Positions 37,801 to 46,318 are shown, counted from the stretch's first letter. The stretch is DNA of 64,000 nt from Porites lobata (GCA_942486035.1 CALNXK010000042.1:3271001-3335000); one strand, 5' to 3'. Program-made: numbers and translations. The notes: a model not told the origin generated them from the sequence alone.

Positions 37801-38510
37801 TATTATTCAAACCTTCTTTTAATCTTCAAAGCAGTTATTTTAATGTTTCACTCAATTTGGTGGCTGTTATTATGTTTGAATTTTGATAAATTTCGTGACA
37901 CCTCTTCTTTAATGCAACAAAGACATGTTACTTCATTTTATATTAATTGAGACCAAACCAAATTGGAATTGCAAACCTTTTCCTGGCATTTTGATATTCA
38001 CAAGAGGACACTTATTTGAAGTCCGTCCTCCCTCTAAGAGTATTTATTGCCGATCTTTTTATGTAAGGAAATTTCTCTAAACGTAGCTTTGCTCTGAATT
38101 GTTTTGACAGAACTGCCGAGGAGAAACGAGATTTAGTAAAATACATCAAAGATTCGATAAAACGAAGCATGAAAGCTGGTTCTTTATCGGTCGCGTCTTC
38201 TCAGAGGTCATCAAGCTTCCGGCGTAACAATGCTGAAGACCGGCTGAATTCCTCGGACCCAAGTCCTTTCTTGCGTAACAATAATGACACTGCTCCTTTT
38301 TTCCGACGATCGTTCAGCCACGATCCCGAAGGAATTCTTAGGCGGAGATCTTCACTTGAAAGCGATGCTACTCATAGTTCGGTGGATACTACTGGAGATA
38401 CTGAAACCATTGTGAGTGGAACGCCGCGCGAGAGAAGGATAAGCTTAAAGAAGAAGAACAAAGCTGTCTCTCCAATGGGATTAGAAAGTAGTCAAATTCA
38501 TATAATTTAG
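14871..38510 (+). CDS. Still life/TIAM-type Rac guanine-nucleotide exchange factor (whole gene)
   Basis: A large multi-exon gene of about 29 coding exons and roughly 1,470 codons. The domain order WH1, Ser-rich linker, PH1 with coiled-coil extension, Ras-binding domain, PDZ, DH and PH2 is that of Drosophila still life (Sif) and, without WH1, vertebrate TIAM1/TIAM2. These proteins load GTP onto Rac through the DH-PH pair and are placed at membranes by the PH1-CC-Ex module. Exons: ~14871-15075, 17559-17658, 19154-19232, 19498-19554, 19780-19847, 20027-20119, 20295-20750, 21212-21613, 23655-23885, 24511-24890, 25175-25446, 26164-26204, 26493-26577, 26807-26881, 27236-27328, 27695-27809, 28011-28063, (28225-28299), 28582-28688, 29011-29160, 29960-30028, 30122-30247, 31328-31436, 32222-32316, 32578-32659, 34464-34576, 35415-35568, 36488-36552, 36672-36765, 37260-37344, 38111-38510. 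All have GT/AG borders and compatible phases; only the 5' end is unresolved. Confidence 0.93.
18164..18824. mobile_element. GAGGGGGGC-ended element in TIAM intron
   Basis: The left end GAGGGGGGCGTAAGGGGG pairs with the right end CCCTTATGCCCCCCTC. TGTCA occurs just outside both ends (18158-18162 and 18825-18829). Subterminal sequence is rich in repeated AAACCGC-type motifs on the left (18185-18270) and ACCGC on the right (18735-18790). Non-coding. Confidence 0.6.
20027..20750 (+). CDS. TIAM/Sif exons: Ser-rich low-complexity linker
   Basis: Exons 20027-20119 and 20295-20750, both phase 0 at each end. They encode about 183 residues dominated by Ser, Asn and Asp (SSSAPSSSSH; SSRSSTPIANKP; SDSDYSVSSRSNLSDLDDSA). 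This is a disordered, phosphorylatable spacer between WH1 and PH1, where family members also carry low-complexity sequence. No domain is visible. Confidence 0.85.
21212..24890 (+). CDS. TIAM/Sif exons: PH1, coiled coil and Ex region
   Basis: Exons 21212-21613, 23655-23885 and 24511-24890. The PH1 domain starts at RKAGWLSVKHVLVRLKSSK and includes WRKCWVSLKNGALNFYF, IAQAVPEHAKLDHVFSVSS and the C-terminal helix LENWITAIHSMAA. The coiled coil covers VRILTTEIKRVEAKISSDS and SKLKKMAELQSTVV. The Ex part runs from KWDKNLEHLNIDLYRLQCYI through LPNPQTLL to FSVMSFHAVVSAR. In TIAM proteins this PHn-CC-Ex unit is one folded module that binds membranes and scaffold partners such as CD44, Par3 and JIP2. A basic, Ser-rich tail follows (GGKGSGGTPRVKR). 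Confidence 0.93.
21730..21850. mobile_element. Foldback MITE with AGGGGCCGGTTGC ends
   Basis: The left arm aggggccggttgctcgaagc and the right arm gcttcaagcaacccgggcct are inverted repeats, continued by ggttagggctaacc / ggttagcactaacc. Only 121 bases, within an intron. Confidence 0.7.
22021..22203. mobile_element. Palindromic foldback element
   Basis: The left arm (gcaatagaaaacgttttccg, then tgatataaacatgagaggg) is the reverse complement, with a few changes, of the right arm (ctcgagtgtttatatcat, then gggaaaaagttttctattgc). It may be one end of a longer element reaching about 22630, where aggcc-aatcagagc-type sequence lies. Confidence 0.6.
22673..23002. mobile_element. GGGTGCTTAC-ended element
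   Basis: The ends GGGTGCTTACTATTTGACAG and CTATCAGATGGTAAGCACCC are inverted repeats; the subterminal aatccgg / ccggaat also pairs. 330 bases, non-coding, in an intron. Shares the GCTTACCATTTG-type end with 13335-13690 and 57700-58300. Confidence 0.65.
25175..26577 (+). CDS. TIAM/Sif exons: Ras-binding domain
   Basis: Exons 25175-25446, 26164-26204 and 26493-26577. The strand-turn-strand pattern of a ubiquitin-like RBD is visible in FLRISLDNNQSTVIPLHNEM, then TVLEVVENTCSKRQLEPEAY, then FLKLGVED. In TIAM1 this domain binds active Ras. The last exon also supplies the first PDZ strand (CVFTVELARSMEIDRLDFG). The donor at 26578 was chosen over gtaaac at 26582 because only the former keeps the PDZ frame open. 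Confidence 0.88.
26807..27809 (+). CDS. TIAM/Sif exons: PDZ domain
   Basis: Exons 26807-26881, 27236-27328 and 27695-27809. With the end of the previous exon they give DFGLSVEGKGEGIVVSAVEE, then VQGVMAGDEILSVNDIEVTE, then ENAVEDLREALKD and a last strand PSITLLLRS. The carboxylate-binding loop reads DFGLSVEG in place of the usual GLGF type, as in TIAM PDZ domains, which are also atypical. The final exon ends PPPKI, in phase 2. See the finding on read-through of the 27329 donor, which offers a different last strand and a stop. Confidence 0.9.
28011..28688 (+). CDS. TIAM/Sif exons: acidic linker with a possible cassette exon
   Basis: Exons 28011-28063 (phase 2 in, 1 out) and 28582-28688 (1 in, 0 out) encode an acidic disordered linker (DLSDLIVPPPQ; DSVDSSSIVTNQLEEP). 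Between them lies 28225-28299, an open 75-base block with CAG acceptor (ctgtcag) and a gt donor (TCAG|gtttaa), phase 1 on both sides. It would add 25 residues (YVDVASKNLAPLAHRLKHEK...) without changing frame, so it can be read as an optional exon. Confidence 0.7.
28899..28967. mobile_element. TACCCTGCGAGC foldback element in TIAM intron
   Basis: 69 bases. Ends TACCCTGCGAGCATTGG and GCGCTCCCAGGGTA pair imperfectly, with inner tctaggcggg / ctgcctaga. Flanks AATCATGT and ATTCATGT agree at seven of eight bases. Confidence 0.6.
29011..34576 (+). CDS. TIAM/Sif exons: DH (RhoGEF) domain
   Basis: Exons 29011-29160, 29960-30028, 30122-30247, 31328-31436, 32222-32316, 32578-32659 and 34464-34576. Conserved region 1 is QKLRKVIVELVDTERSYVKD; then DLRLLLKRYLDPMKDE; conserved region 2 around FSVGET-like GETFFNYTEHFKLYSAFCSS; and region 3 TLESYLIKPIQ|RILRYPLLLR, the most diagnostic RhoGEF string, split by a phase-0 intron. 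The last exon gives VVAIEKVAEHINEMQRITEQ. The invariant Glu of CR1 and the Lys/Leu pattern of CR3 are intact, so catalytic exchange on Rac-type GTPases is expected. Confidence 0.95.
29646..29731. mobile_element. TACCCTG foldback element with perfect 9-bp TSD
   Basis: 86 bases. Ends TACCCTGCGAACAGAGTC and GACTCTGCTAGCTGGGTA, with inner tcgatctt / aagatcga, form the foldback. ACAGATGCC occurs at 29637-29645 and at 29732-29740. Same subfamily as the outer element at 8759. Confidence 0.85.
31799..32133. mobile_element. TAGCCTGTTCCA element with a nested foldback
   Basis: Ends TAGCCTGTTCCAACCG and CCTGGAACAGGCTA. Flanks GACGACTTT and AAAGACTTT agree at seven of nine bases. The interior includes the separate inverted repeat at 31947-32059. 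Confidence 0.55.
31947..32059. mobile_element. GTTTCTGGGAA foldback MITE
   Basis: The left arm gtttctgggaaactgcccac and the right arm gtgggcagattcccagaaac continue inward through ctacccctcccctaagccaa and its complement, giving arms of about 42 bases around a short centre. Confidence 0.75.
33108..33245 (+). mobile_element. tRNA-derived SINE
   Basis: Contains an A box-like ttacctcagtcggtatagc and a perfect B box ggttcgattcc at about 33165-33175. The 5' and 3' ends of the tRNA-like part do not pair as an acceptor stem, and sequence unrelated to a tRNA follows, so this is a SINE and not a working tRNA gene. Confidence 0.6.
33249..33433. mobile_element. AGACTACGAGTAGTCC foldback MITE, second copy
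   Basis: Starts AGACTACGAGTAGTCCCCCA. The right side ends ggggactactcgtttag, a decayed end. Internal arms gcgcgcgtgaaaatcacccc and ggggtgattttcacgcgcg are nearly perfect. Lies against the SINE at 33108. Confidence 0.75.
33539..34407 (-). mobile_element. Deletion-derivative DNA transposon with ~75-bp TIRs and a transposase-like ORF remnant
   Basis: The ends CAAGAGAGGATAAAGG and CCTTTATCCTCTCTTG begin long inverted repeats that reach tattccataggtaattcg and ctcgagttatttttaa. TTGCGCA lies at 33532-33538 and 34408-34414. On the - strand an ATG at 34211 opens MAADADSDIAIRFVDEND; after frame changes an acidic stretch (SSEAESSSEEDEKVSASEEE) and a basic one (DEAKRRRKSAGKPKP) follow, then a possible donor (CCCAG|gtgagc) near 33775. 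This looks like the first coding exon of the parent element's protein, now broken. Confidence 0.7.
34978..35349. mobile_element. Long foldback element in TIAM intron
   Basis: AAATAGACCCTTACACGG at the left and CCGTGTAAGGGTCTATTT at the right start inverted repeats of about 35 bases. A second pair sits inside (ttaaaattaaagtaacttac / gtattaaaac-type), and the centre is a stem of gtatggtgggggg with a (CCCCT)n run at 35169-35203. Confidence 0.75.
35415..38510 (+). CDS. TIAM/Sif exons: PH2 and C-terminal tail
   Basis: Exons 35415-35568, 36488-36552, 36672-36765, 37260-37344 and 38111-38510 (stop 38508-38510). PH2 runs from DVSIDRLLHHGKAQWLNCPE through MTPGTMHLFVFEKVLILLYV and KVVDEIKFKTIIPASSLVIR, then ETFHSWELVNISD, to the final helix KRDLVKYIKDSIKRSMK. 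The catalytic-side PH assists the DH domain. The tail of about 100 residues is Ser/Arg-rich (SSQRSSSFRRNN; RRSFSHDPEGILRRRSS), with several R-x-x-S sites, and much shorter than the C-terminal tail of Drosophila Sif. Confidence 0.93.
35684..35938 (+). mobile_element. tRNA-derived SINE with a conserved central motif
   Basis: The tRNA-like head has an A box tggcgcagcggtgagagc and a B box gggttcaaatccc, but its ends do not form an acceptor stem. The body contains tttctccaggtactccggtttt, a motif like the deeply conserved central domain of eumetazoan SINEs (I think the one called Nin). It ends in a (TTATT)-rich tail near 35925-35940. Confidence 0.7.
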
Positions 38511-38576
38511 GTCTCTTAACCCTTTTAGTTCTAATAATGTCAGAGTTGTTTCTCGGCTCTTCCACTTTTCAAGCTC

Positions 38577-38688
38577 TAGCTTGCGAGCAAGCTCTCCCGC
38601 ATTAGGGGAAGTCGCGAGAGGTCACGCGAGAGCAGCACGCGAAAGTAGACGCGAGTGCGAGGGGTGCCGAGAGCTTGCTCGAAGGCTA
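38577..38688. mobile_element. TAGCTTGCGAGC foldback element, near-perfect 9-bp TSD
   Basis: 112 bases. Ends TAGCTTGCGAGCAAGCTCTC and GAGAGCTTGCTCGAAGGCTA. Flanks TTCAAGCTC (38568-38576) and TTCAAACTC (38689-38697) differ at one base. It lies 66 bases past the TIAM/Sif stop and so probably within its 3' untranslated region. Confidence 0.75.
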
Positions 38689-39082
38689 TTCAAACTCGAG
38701 ACATTTCAGCTTTGATGACCGTCGTATTATAAGAAGAAACTAGGTTTTATTATTTATTAAAACTTAAAGGGTTAACCGTTATACATATCCTTTCTTTTTA
38801 AAACTAAGGAAAGGGGCTCTAGGCTGATTAAGTTAATTGTGTGAAGAAATGAAATTGCTTTAACTTTTAGCTGGCGAGAAAGCTCTCTATTTAAATATCG
38901 CGATAGGCAAAGTTCGCATTTCAGGCTTGAACTTTAGCCTCCGCCTATTTCCCTGTCGTAAACGTTCGTTGCCTTTTTTAACTGTCGATTACGCCATTTT
39001 TAGTCATGATAGATGTAATTTTTTCTTTGGATTAAGTTACAATAGGGCAAAAAATACATTTTTAAATAGTCTCTGAAAAACG

Positions 39083-39139
39083 TAACCTGCGATCAGGCGG
39101 TCCTTCTTCCCCGAAGAAAAAACGCCTGATCGCAGGTTA
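39083..39139. mobile_element. 57-bp TAACCTG foldback element with perfect 9-bp TSD
   Basis: TAACCTGCGATCAGGCG and CGCCTGATCGCAGGTTA are exact inverted repeats around a 23-base loop. TGAAAAACG occurs at 39074-39082 and 39140-39148. One of the smallest intact elements I can see. Confidence 0.85.
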
Positions 39140-40023
39140 TGAAAAACGAAGATTATAAGCCCGAGTTGAGTTTACTTCAAAAGTTATACAAAGGGTCTGA
39201 GTCACCTTTTATAGATGTATCAGCTATGAAAAACAGTTTATAAGAATACAATTTTGGCAATTTTGGCCGGGTTGATATGGTAGCGTAGAAGTAAAAGAGA
39301 ATGTATCATACGAAAGGCCACAAATGGAAACGATCATTTACGAAAGGGAAATCCCTTCTGCTCCCACGATTTCCAAGTAGAAAGTTGCAAGTGAGCTGGC
39401 GGGCTTTTAGATTTCGAAGACATCGTGACAAACTCTTGCTGCGCTGTCTTCTACATCTTTCCCTTCGATCTCCCAGCCCTACGTTTTATTCCGTTACTAT
39501 CAGCCCAAAGCGGTCTCGCGTGTTATGCTAGTTGTGTTTTGATGTTAATATTTGTCAAACAGAGTTTTATTGTTTATATGATGAAAGAAACGTGTACAAA
39601 TGTATTTTAAAAGAGAAAATGTATCGTATCAAAGTGCTAAGGATGTTTTTGCAATTTGAAATTATTTTTCGGTGATTTTGGAGCTTAGTATCGCCTTGTG
39701 TGTTAAAATATGGCGGCATAGGTCTGTTCGATTTTTAGTTAACTATGTTTTGTTAGTAATAGCGGTAGTTTTATATGGCAGATAATACGTGGCGTTTAGG
39801 ATCTCTCCTTTAAAGTAATTTATTCTTACCTTTCCTACGACATTTGCTGCTTCTGAATTAGGTTTTAGTAAGACGTAAACCGCCCGACTAAACTGCCAGT
39901 CTTATGTAGAATGGATATGGGCTGCATTTTAAAGGGCGATGTCATAGTATTTGCTTTACTTTTTAAAAAAATATAGCTTAGTTTTGTTAAGACTATATTT
40001 TAGCCATTGACACTGTTTCCTGT

Positions 40024-40107
40024 TAGAAAGAGATGTGAGCAGAAAAAAAAAACAGCGAAGGGGTGGGGTAGGGGGTGCTCCACTATCCGAACGCTTGGAA
40101 CAGGCTA
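40024..40107. mobile_element. TAG...CAGGCTA element with perfect 9-bp TSD
   Basis: GTTTCCTGT lies at 40015-40023 and 40108-40116. The right end ttggaacaggcta matches the 31799-32133 element. The left end begins TAGAAAGAG and has lost its match to the right end. Confidence 0.65.
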
Positions 40108-41250
40108 GTTTCCTGTCATCTGTTGTTACGAAAGCATCCGCATGACAAAGCAACGTCTGTGTACACCACTGGTGTAGATGGTCATGGATTAAAACTCGTG
40201 ATGAAATTGGGCCATTTTTTTCAGGTTTTTATTCTGTGCCTACAAAATTCACCAGAAAATTGTTGTGGTTAGTGCCGCCTAAAGAAAATAGTTTGATATC
40301 TTCTTTATGACTGTACAAGAGCATTTTGAAAATGTCAAGGAACCAAGTCATGGCTTAACAACACAACAGCCCGTGTACAACCACCCCCTCCCCTCAGAAA
40401 AAATCGTAAGGGGACGGGGCGGGTGTACACAGGCTAGCACGGAAAACAACAATATCTTCATGAAGTAGCCCCTTTAAGTAATTTTTCTTCAGATCCGTTG
40501 CGTTCACATGGAAATTTTTTACACAAATTTTATCGTCCAGCGTTTCATTTCGTAAAAAATATCGTTAGTCCGGCATCTTGTGTGCGCATAATTTTTTATA
40601 CGCCTTCTACAGAGATTTAACAAAAATACATATCAGATAAATTTATACAGAGACAGAGTGTAAATGAGGTGGAACTAACATAAGTTTTTGTCGCGTGTTT
40701 TCTATCAATAAATTATTTGTTTTTTTCCTTGATGAGTATTGAAGAGTAAATTATTATTAAAACCGACTTATCTAGTGGGCAAATTTTGTAGTAGCCAGAA
40801 TAATATCGCCTATTCTGCAGGCAAGATGTTGGCTGAAAAGTGTGAGCTCGTTCAACCCTGGTCAAGCAATTTGACAAGCAATATCCTATGATGCTTTCGT
40901 TATTTTAACTGGCAATTCTAAGGGTTAAAACAACAAGGATCTAACAACTTGTGATTTTCAGAGATATTTATTTGATTTAGCACGGAAAAAATCAAAAGCA
41001 TTAAATTGTCTACGGTTAATACATATCCCTTCCACTGGTTAATGAAAATCGATTCCTATCGATAAAAAATAATCTGGACTGCATTCAGTTCCTCTACTTC
41101 CTTCTAAGTTTTTGTTGTTTAGCAATGTTACTTTTTGATATCCTTCCTTATCTAAGAATTGTCCTAACCTAACAAATTGTTTGTCATCTGTCAGTCTTAT
41201 AATTCAGACGCTTCCATGGATCTTGGTGACCGATAAGTTCTTAGTTGTGC

Positions 41251-42225
41251 TTAGTCTGTGTAAAGAACTTTCACATCACCAGGAAGGTTGTTAGAATCCA
41301 TCCATTCCCATCCGTAATACTTGGAACCAGGAAGTTTGAATGTAACGCTTTTGAAGTAGGCATATTTGTAGTCATCTCCTTTCTTTTGCCATTGGTACCA
41401 AATTTTATCCAAGAATGAATGGTGAAGAGGCATTGCTGGGGCATTTGATGATGAGTGAGGGTTCATCATTGTGCAACCGATCCGATCATGAGTCGGAGCA
41501 TGATACTCGTCACGAACAATTTGGTCAAAACGGAAAAAATCTGTCAGCGGTAGGGATAAAGTTTTGCGAACGTGTTCAGCATCGTGGAAACTGGATTTCG
41601 TGAAATTCCTTCTTAAACATCCTCCTCCGGACACATCTAAGATACGCCATTTGTCCTTGCTGAAAGGTCCGTTCTCCACGCAGAAGTCATTAGCCTCGTT
41701 TCCATTCCCTCCGAATCCATGATCCCTAGAGTTCCAAAGGTCCTGTATTTCCGATTCTCTCCACCAATGATGGGCCACTTTGCTCCAGTCCCAGTAGGGT
41801 ACAGTAACACGACAGTCGATTTTGCGCAGTAGGTTTTCAAACTCAACCAAAAACCACCGATGCCAGGGGAAAAAGATCGTAGGTGTGTGATGAAGAAGAT
41901 AATCTGGAGCGTTGAGGTGACGACGGACCATTTTTTCGTAATCTTTTTTAAACAGGGGATGGACCGAAGCCAATTTATAAGTGTTGATATAACGTTTTCT
42001 CTCCTCAATGGTCATTTCAGTGAACTCTTTTCGAACACGGTAACAGCTGGTCAGTTTACCGTTGTTACATTCACATTGCTCTTCACACGTGTTGAGTACG
42101 AAGCTTCTTTCATCGCATTCTTTTAAACTTGGTTCGCTGTGATCTTTGTTCCATTCTTGACTGCCTTCGGAAGCGATCCAGGCAATAATGAGACAAACAA
42201 TAAACCAATAATGACGAAGCTTCAT
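41251..42225 (-). CDS. Secreted tyrosinase (type-3 copper), copy 1
   Basis: 324 residues, one uninterrupted coding exon. Start ATG at 42225; the GTG nine bases upstream is not a eukaryotic start. A signal peptide is visible (MKLRHYWFIVCLIIAWIASEG), then a Cys-rich segment (TCEEQCECNNGKLTSC) with RVRKEFTEMTIEERKRYI, typical of cnidarian and mollusc tyrosinases. CuA site: HHTPTIFFPWHRWFLVEFE. CuB site: EYHAPTHDRIG, then LHHSFLDKIWYQWQ. The enzyme would oxidise phenols to quinones in or beyond the secretory path. Compared with copy 2 I count about 21 differences, seven within the CuB segment, where G-G becomes G-C. All copper His are retained. An acceptor-like ttgcag lies just before tgacgtcaATG. 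Confidence 0.9.
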   Translation of the reverse strand: MKLRHYWFIVCLIIAWIASEGSQEWNKDHSEPSLKECDERSFVLNTCEEQCECNNGKLTSCYRVRKEFTEMTIEERKRYINTYKLASVHPLFKKDYEKMVRRHLNAPDYLLHHTPTIFFPWHRWFLVEFENLLRKIDCRVTVPYWDWSKVAHHWWRESEIQDLWNSRDHGFGGNGNEANDFCVENGPFSKDKWRILDVSGGGCLRRNFTKSSFHDAEHVRKTLSLPLTDFFRFDQIVRDEYHAPTHDRIGCTMMNPHSSSNAPAMPLHHSFLDKIWYQWQKKGDDYKYAYFKSVTFKLPGSKYYGWEWMDSNNLPGDVKVLYTD

Positions 42226-42591
42226 TGACGTCACTGCAATATATCAAAGATAAATAAGCACGGGAGTTTTTAAAGGTCATTGTCGTATGGCAGCGCTTTA
42301 GTTAAAAAAAAAAAAAAGTTAAAGGCTTGTTTATAGTGGAAATTGCACTTAGCTTGTCCAGCTAATTTACAGGCACTCCACTCAAATATTTAGAAACAAA
42401 TAATTCAAATACAACATAACAGGATTAAAAAACCCCAACTGGCAGAAGGCAACCAGTTGGCTATTTAGTTGGCTTTAGTATAGACTGATATAAAAATCCC
42501 ACCGATTGCTCAGCTTGGCACTTGCCAAATTCTTCCTGGAAATTATACTGAATCATTCTGTTGTGTTGGGGAGGTACCGGGATGGGAGCCT

Positions 42592-43965
42592 GACGTTCTT
42601 AGGGGTTACTCACACGTTCCTACCCCACGAAAGAGGATTGCGGCAGAGGAAAGGGTGGGGGTGGGTGTTTAAGAAGGGGTATGGGCTCCTGACAGTGCTT
42701 AATATTTTCGCAATTGAAAAAGGGCTGAGGGAAGGAAGCCAAGAAGCGGGAGGCGGGAGCTTTGGACGTGCGATAAATCACTTCCTGACTTTTTTTCATC
42801 ATTTTAAAAAGGATGAGAAAACTTTCAGGGTGCAGGCATCTTCCGCACGGGTATTTCTCGTGCTACTAAAACGTGCTCTTCTTCTGATACATTTTTGGGA
42901 CCCTAAACCACAAGCAGTGCCTTGGTTTACTAATCCTCAGAAATTCTTCCCTTAAACATGCTGTACGGTGTTGAATCAGTTTCATTTATAATGCCCTATG
43001 TTTCTTCTAAGACGTACACCATTTAACAAATCTGATCTCGTTATCAAACTGCTAACTATAAGCATAAAGGTGATCGGCTCTCTTCTCCTGGTATTTTTTA
43101 CATGAAAACCTCAAGACTGAATCAAAGTCAAGGGTCTTTTGTCAGGTTCGGAGCTAAACTTTGGAACTCCATCCGTGATGAATTTTGTCAACTTTTCAGG
43201 AATTAAAAGCTTTTAAAATAAAATTCAGTTTTAAAATATGATATTTTCTATCTTGGAGAATGGGGATGATCATCGATGTTGAAGCGTCCAGTGTTATAGA
43301 AGATGGCAAACTGCACTGCTTAATTGTTTAATTTTGCCATTCCAAGCCACTTTCTTCCTTCCCTTTTACATGTTTTGTTTAGTAGCAAAATGCTGTAGTT
43401 AACTTTGTATTTCCCTACAGAAGAGCGTTTGTTATTAAGTGTTTATCTAACTATAGTGGTAAACAAAGCTGAGATAGAAAAACAAATTGCAGTAAGCGTT
43501 AATTCACCTGAATATTATTATCATAAATGGAAACCTTTAATTGAGAAGAAGTTTGTTCGCTAGCTATGTCTAAATTCAACTAGTAAGGTTATACTCAACG
43601 TTAGACTCGCATTTTACTATACCTTTGTAGAGTAGAAAGACTGTAATACAATATACTGCAATTTATTGTAAAGTATCGTAATTGTTTTAAATTTTTTTTT
43701 TTATGTTTGTGTAAGTGTTGATAGAGATTGACAAAAAAATTTTAAAAAAAACTTTGTAGTTCCTGGAACATCTTCTCCCTGTAGTTTGTAAAAGTTGTCC
43801 AAATATCATAGTAATGTTATTTATTCCTATTTAATTTGAAATTTATCCATGTTTGTAAATTCGATCATCACTGACTGTTGTAACCCAGGAATCTCCGCTC
43901 GCCTCGATTAGCTTTTGCTATTTGCGAGCGGAACTGTACTGTTTCAACAAACAAATAAAGAAATA
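42592..43965 (+). mobile_element. Insert upstream of tyrosinase copy 1, 5'-truncated LINE
   Basis: This segment breaks the B-C continuity seen in the right half. Within it, 43085-43190 encodes NQSQGSFVRFGAKLWNSI, the usual end of LINE reverse transcriptases (G-KLWNSI), followed by a stop; 42956-43020 encodes SVSFIMPYVSSKTYTI in a neighbouring frame. The 3' end is a run of aataaa/aatgaa-type units at 43945-43978. The right half has a short (gaat)n block at the matching place, so the two halves may differ by deletion rather than insertion. Confidence 0.6.
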
Positions 43966-45454
43966 AATAAATGAATAAAGATTGAGGTCGAATAAAGTAT
44001 ACAATCATGAAAACAAGACTTGAAGTTCATAGCCTGAGTTCTTTCCCAATTTTTCACATAAATATTGAAATTATTTGGCGTTGCATGGTAGTGCCAAAGC
44101 TGTGGTTAAAAATGAGAAAAATATAACTTTTGCCGAAAGAAACCAATTCGTGCTAATTTTCACTTTCACAGAGATGCGAGCATTGACAATTTACGGTGTT
44201 GACCGAATTCATGATCCTCCCCCGCCCCGAAATCTTTACCGATACGGTCTGGAATGTGAAGGGCTGAAGGGGTTTTGTATTAAAGAAGAAAGTGAACGCG
44301 AATCCCCCGGGTAGGCCCCGTTGGGGTGATCGATCAACAATTGAAAGTTTTATGCGTGGAAGCTTTGCCCCGAGATCCAACTCATTACTCTTTAATATAT
44401 AACAAATCTTATTTTTAGCTTTTTAAAGGAATTTATCCCAGGGTCTGGATGACCTGCCTCCCCACCCTCCCCCTTATCTGAAGTTCTGGAACCTCCCCTC
44501 CTACAGTGACTGCAGTGTGACTGTGATTATGCACCCTATTGAAATAAAGTGCCATTCATTCATTCATCATTCAAATCGATCACATTTTTCCATTGATCTG
44601 TACGAAAAAATGTTCAAAACTCGAGTGAAACCACGAGTCGCAGGCGAGTGGCGTCACTGCAAGTTTGTTTTCACTGCTGTAAATGCACCTTCTGTTAAAT
44701 ATGAATAAATAACTAAATTAAACCAGGAAGTTTCCTTGAGTTTGTCACAATCAAAAAATGCGTCTGTCCGCCAGTTTAGCTTTGACAGATCGAGATGACA
44801 GATTCCCCTTCCCTTTATATACTTCAAGTAGTAAATCCCAGTTCCTTCTTAAAAAAGCCATCCCTTCAGACGATTCCTTCCGGCATAGGCCATTATAGGG
44901 AGCATCCCCGGGTAATGAGCGCTCAAGGATCTACTTCTTTGATTTGAGCTTGAAAACCGGCGCGAACCACCAATTAACTCCAAGGGTTCTTCTAGTTTAA
45001 CAATGGGTCCCTGAAGTAAGTTATATCCTAAGTTGTATTTCTTAGAGCAATAGAATATCGTGATAAAACACCCCTAGTCTGAATATCATTTAGGAGAATT
45101 CATCTTCAGGAGCGATCATTTTTAAAACATGCCGAGGAAGACAAAAAATTCTCTTCAAAAGTATTAAAGAAATAAAGAGCAAACAATTCCTCCATTTACT
45201 TAAAAGGAAAACCATAAACAGGCCGATTAGTAGTTCTACTCATCATCAATGCCAGTGAGGTAGCCAACCGCATTCCCCTCGAAATGGATAGTGATTTATA
45301 TACTTCTAAATAGAACTGTTGAACTAAAACTGTAAAAGTTAATTTTCAGATCAACATGCGTTTAAGAAAAAGGTTTTTTCTTCTCAGAAATCAAATCGTA
45401 GTCTAGTTGAGATGGTGCGTTTTGGTTAAATTGTTGCAATGAACACGTACTTAC

Positions 45455-45568
45455 TTCATGTGCTTTGGTCTTGTTCAGCTGGCAAGTACAGCACGGCTTC
45501 TGTTGCCTCGCCGCTTGTTTTGGGGTGGGGCGAAGAGACGGATGACATTTTAGAGTACTAATTGCCAT
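45455..45568 (-). CDS. Conserved upstream exon of tyrosinase copy 1 (leader or uORF)
   Basis: Open from ATG at 45568 for 38 codons (MAISTLKCHPSLRPTPKQAA...) to a perfect donor GAA|gtaagt at 45454. The same exon occurs in the right half. Spliced to the ttgcag before the tyrosinase ATG, the frame would stop at once (GAA|TGA), so it would act as a 5' leader exon with a uORF. No known domain. Confidence 0.35.
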
Positions 45569-46174
45569 GTACCAAGCATAAATGGAGATTTGTAACCTAA
45601 CAACACCGTCAACTGATGTGCATGTATTAAACTGAGTGAATCAAGGTTACCTGGTACCAATACGTAGAAACTTAAAAATTTAATTCCATGAAATCACTAA
45701 ATAGCGGAGAAAACGACCAAAAGTGACGGCGAGGTGAGAAGGAAAAGCTCTTTCTGACCAGTTAGGTTGAAGCGGAATGATTTTTGGCATTAAAAAAATA
45801 TGCATATTTAAGTAGATAGTCATGCCTTCAGTGGCCTGAGATGGTTTGCGCCATTCTGTATAGGGAAGCTTCGGAAAATATGGGCTGTGTGTGATTTGAG
45901 GCGAAAGTTTTTCCACACTTTTCAGTCTATTCAGCCGATTTGGATATACCGCTGGTCGTTTTCCCACCCCGTCAAATTTCATTAAGCTTTACGTTTATGC
46001 ATAAGATTTCCACCCGGATGGCTTGTGTAAATGGTAAGCAACCCTGGTCCCCCCCAAGTATCCCCCAACAAAATTTCACATTTCATATCCTTTTGGTGTT
46101 CAAATGCCAGACTCAAATGCATGGGTTGAGCCGTCATAACAACGCCTACGCTAGCTTGTGCTTTGCTACAAAAT

Positions 46175-46318
46175 TAGCCTGAGAACAAGCTCCTCATTGG
46201 TGGAAAAAGGCAAAAAAATCGGCTAGCGAAGCGAGGGTCGCTCACCATTTTTTTTTTTGTTGCCGTTTTACCCCGTTTTTTTCCTTTTCTCGCCACTTCG
46301 AAGCCCAGTCCCAGGCTA
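46175..46318. mobile_element. TAGCCTG element with perfect 9-bp TSD at the duplication junction
   Basis: 144 bases. Ends TAGCCTGAGAAC and gtcccaggcta. CTACAAAAT lies at 46166-46174 and 46319-46327. It sits exactly where the A' block begins, and the interior has a T-run near 46245. Confidence 0.8.

Larger units (their letters stand above)
38698..41250. other. Probable 3' flank of TIAM/Sif, then intergenic
   Basis: No gene recognised. It holds three small elements (39083-39139, 40024-40107 and possibly 40370-40435 with gtgtacaac / tgtacacag ends) and, from about 40473, the left arm of the tyrosinase duplication. Confidence 0.4.

Noticed and set aside
41637..42126. ORFs opposite to or in other frames of the tyrosinases
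   Set aside because: Shadows of the real tyrosinase frame; the same shadows appear in both copies.
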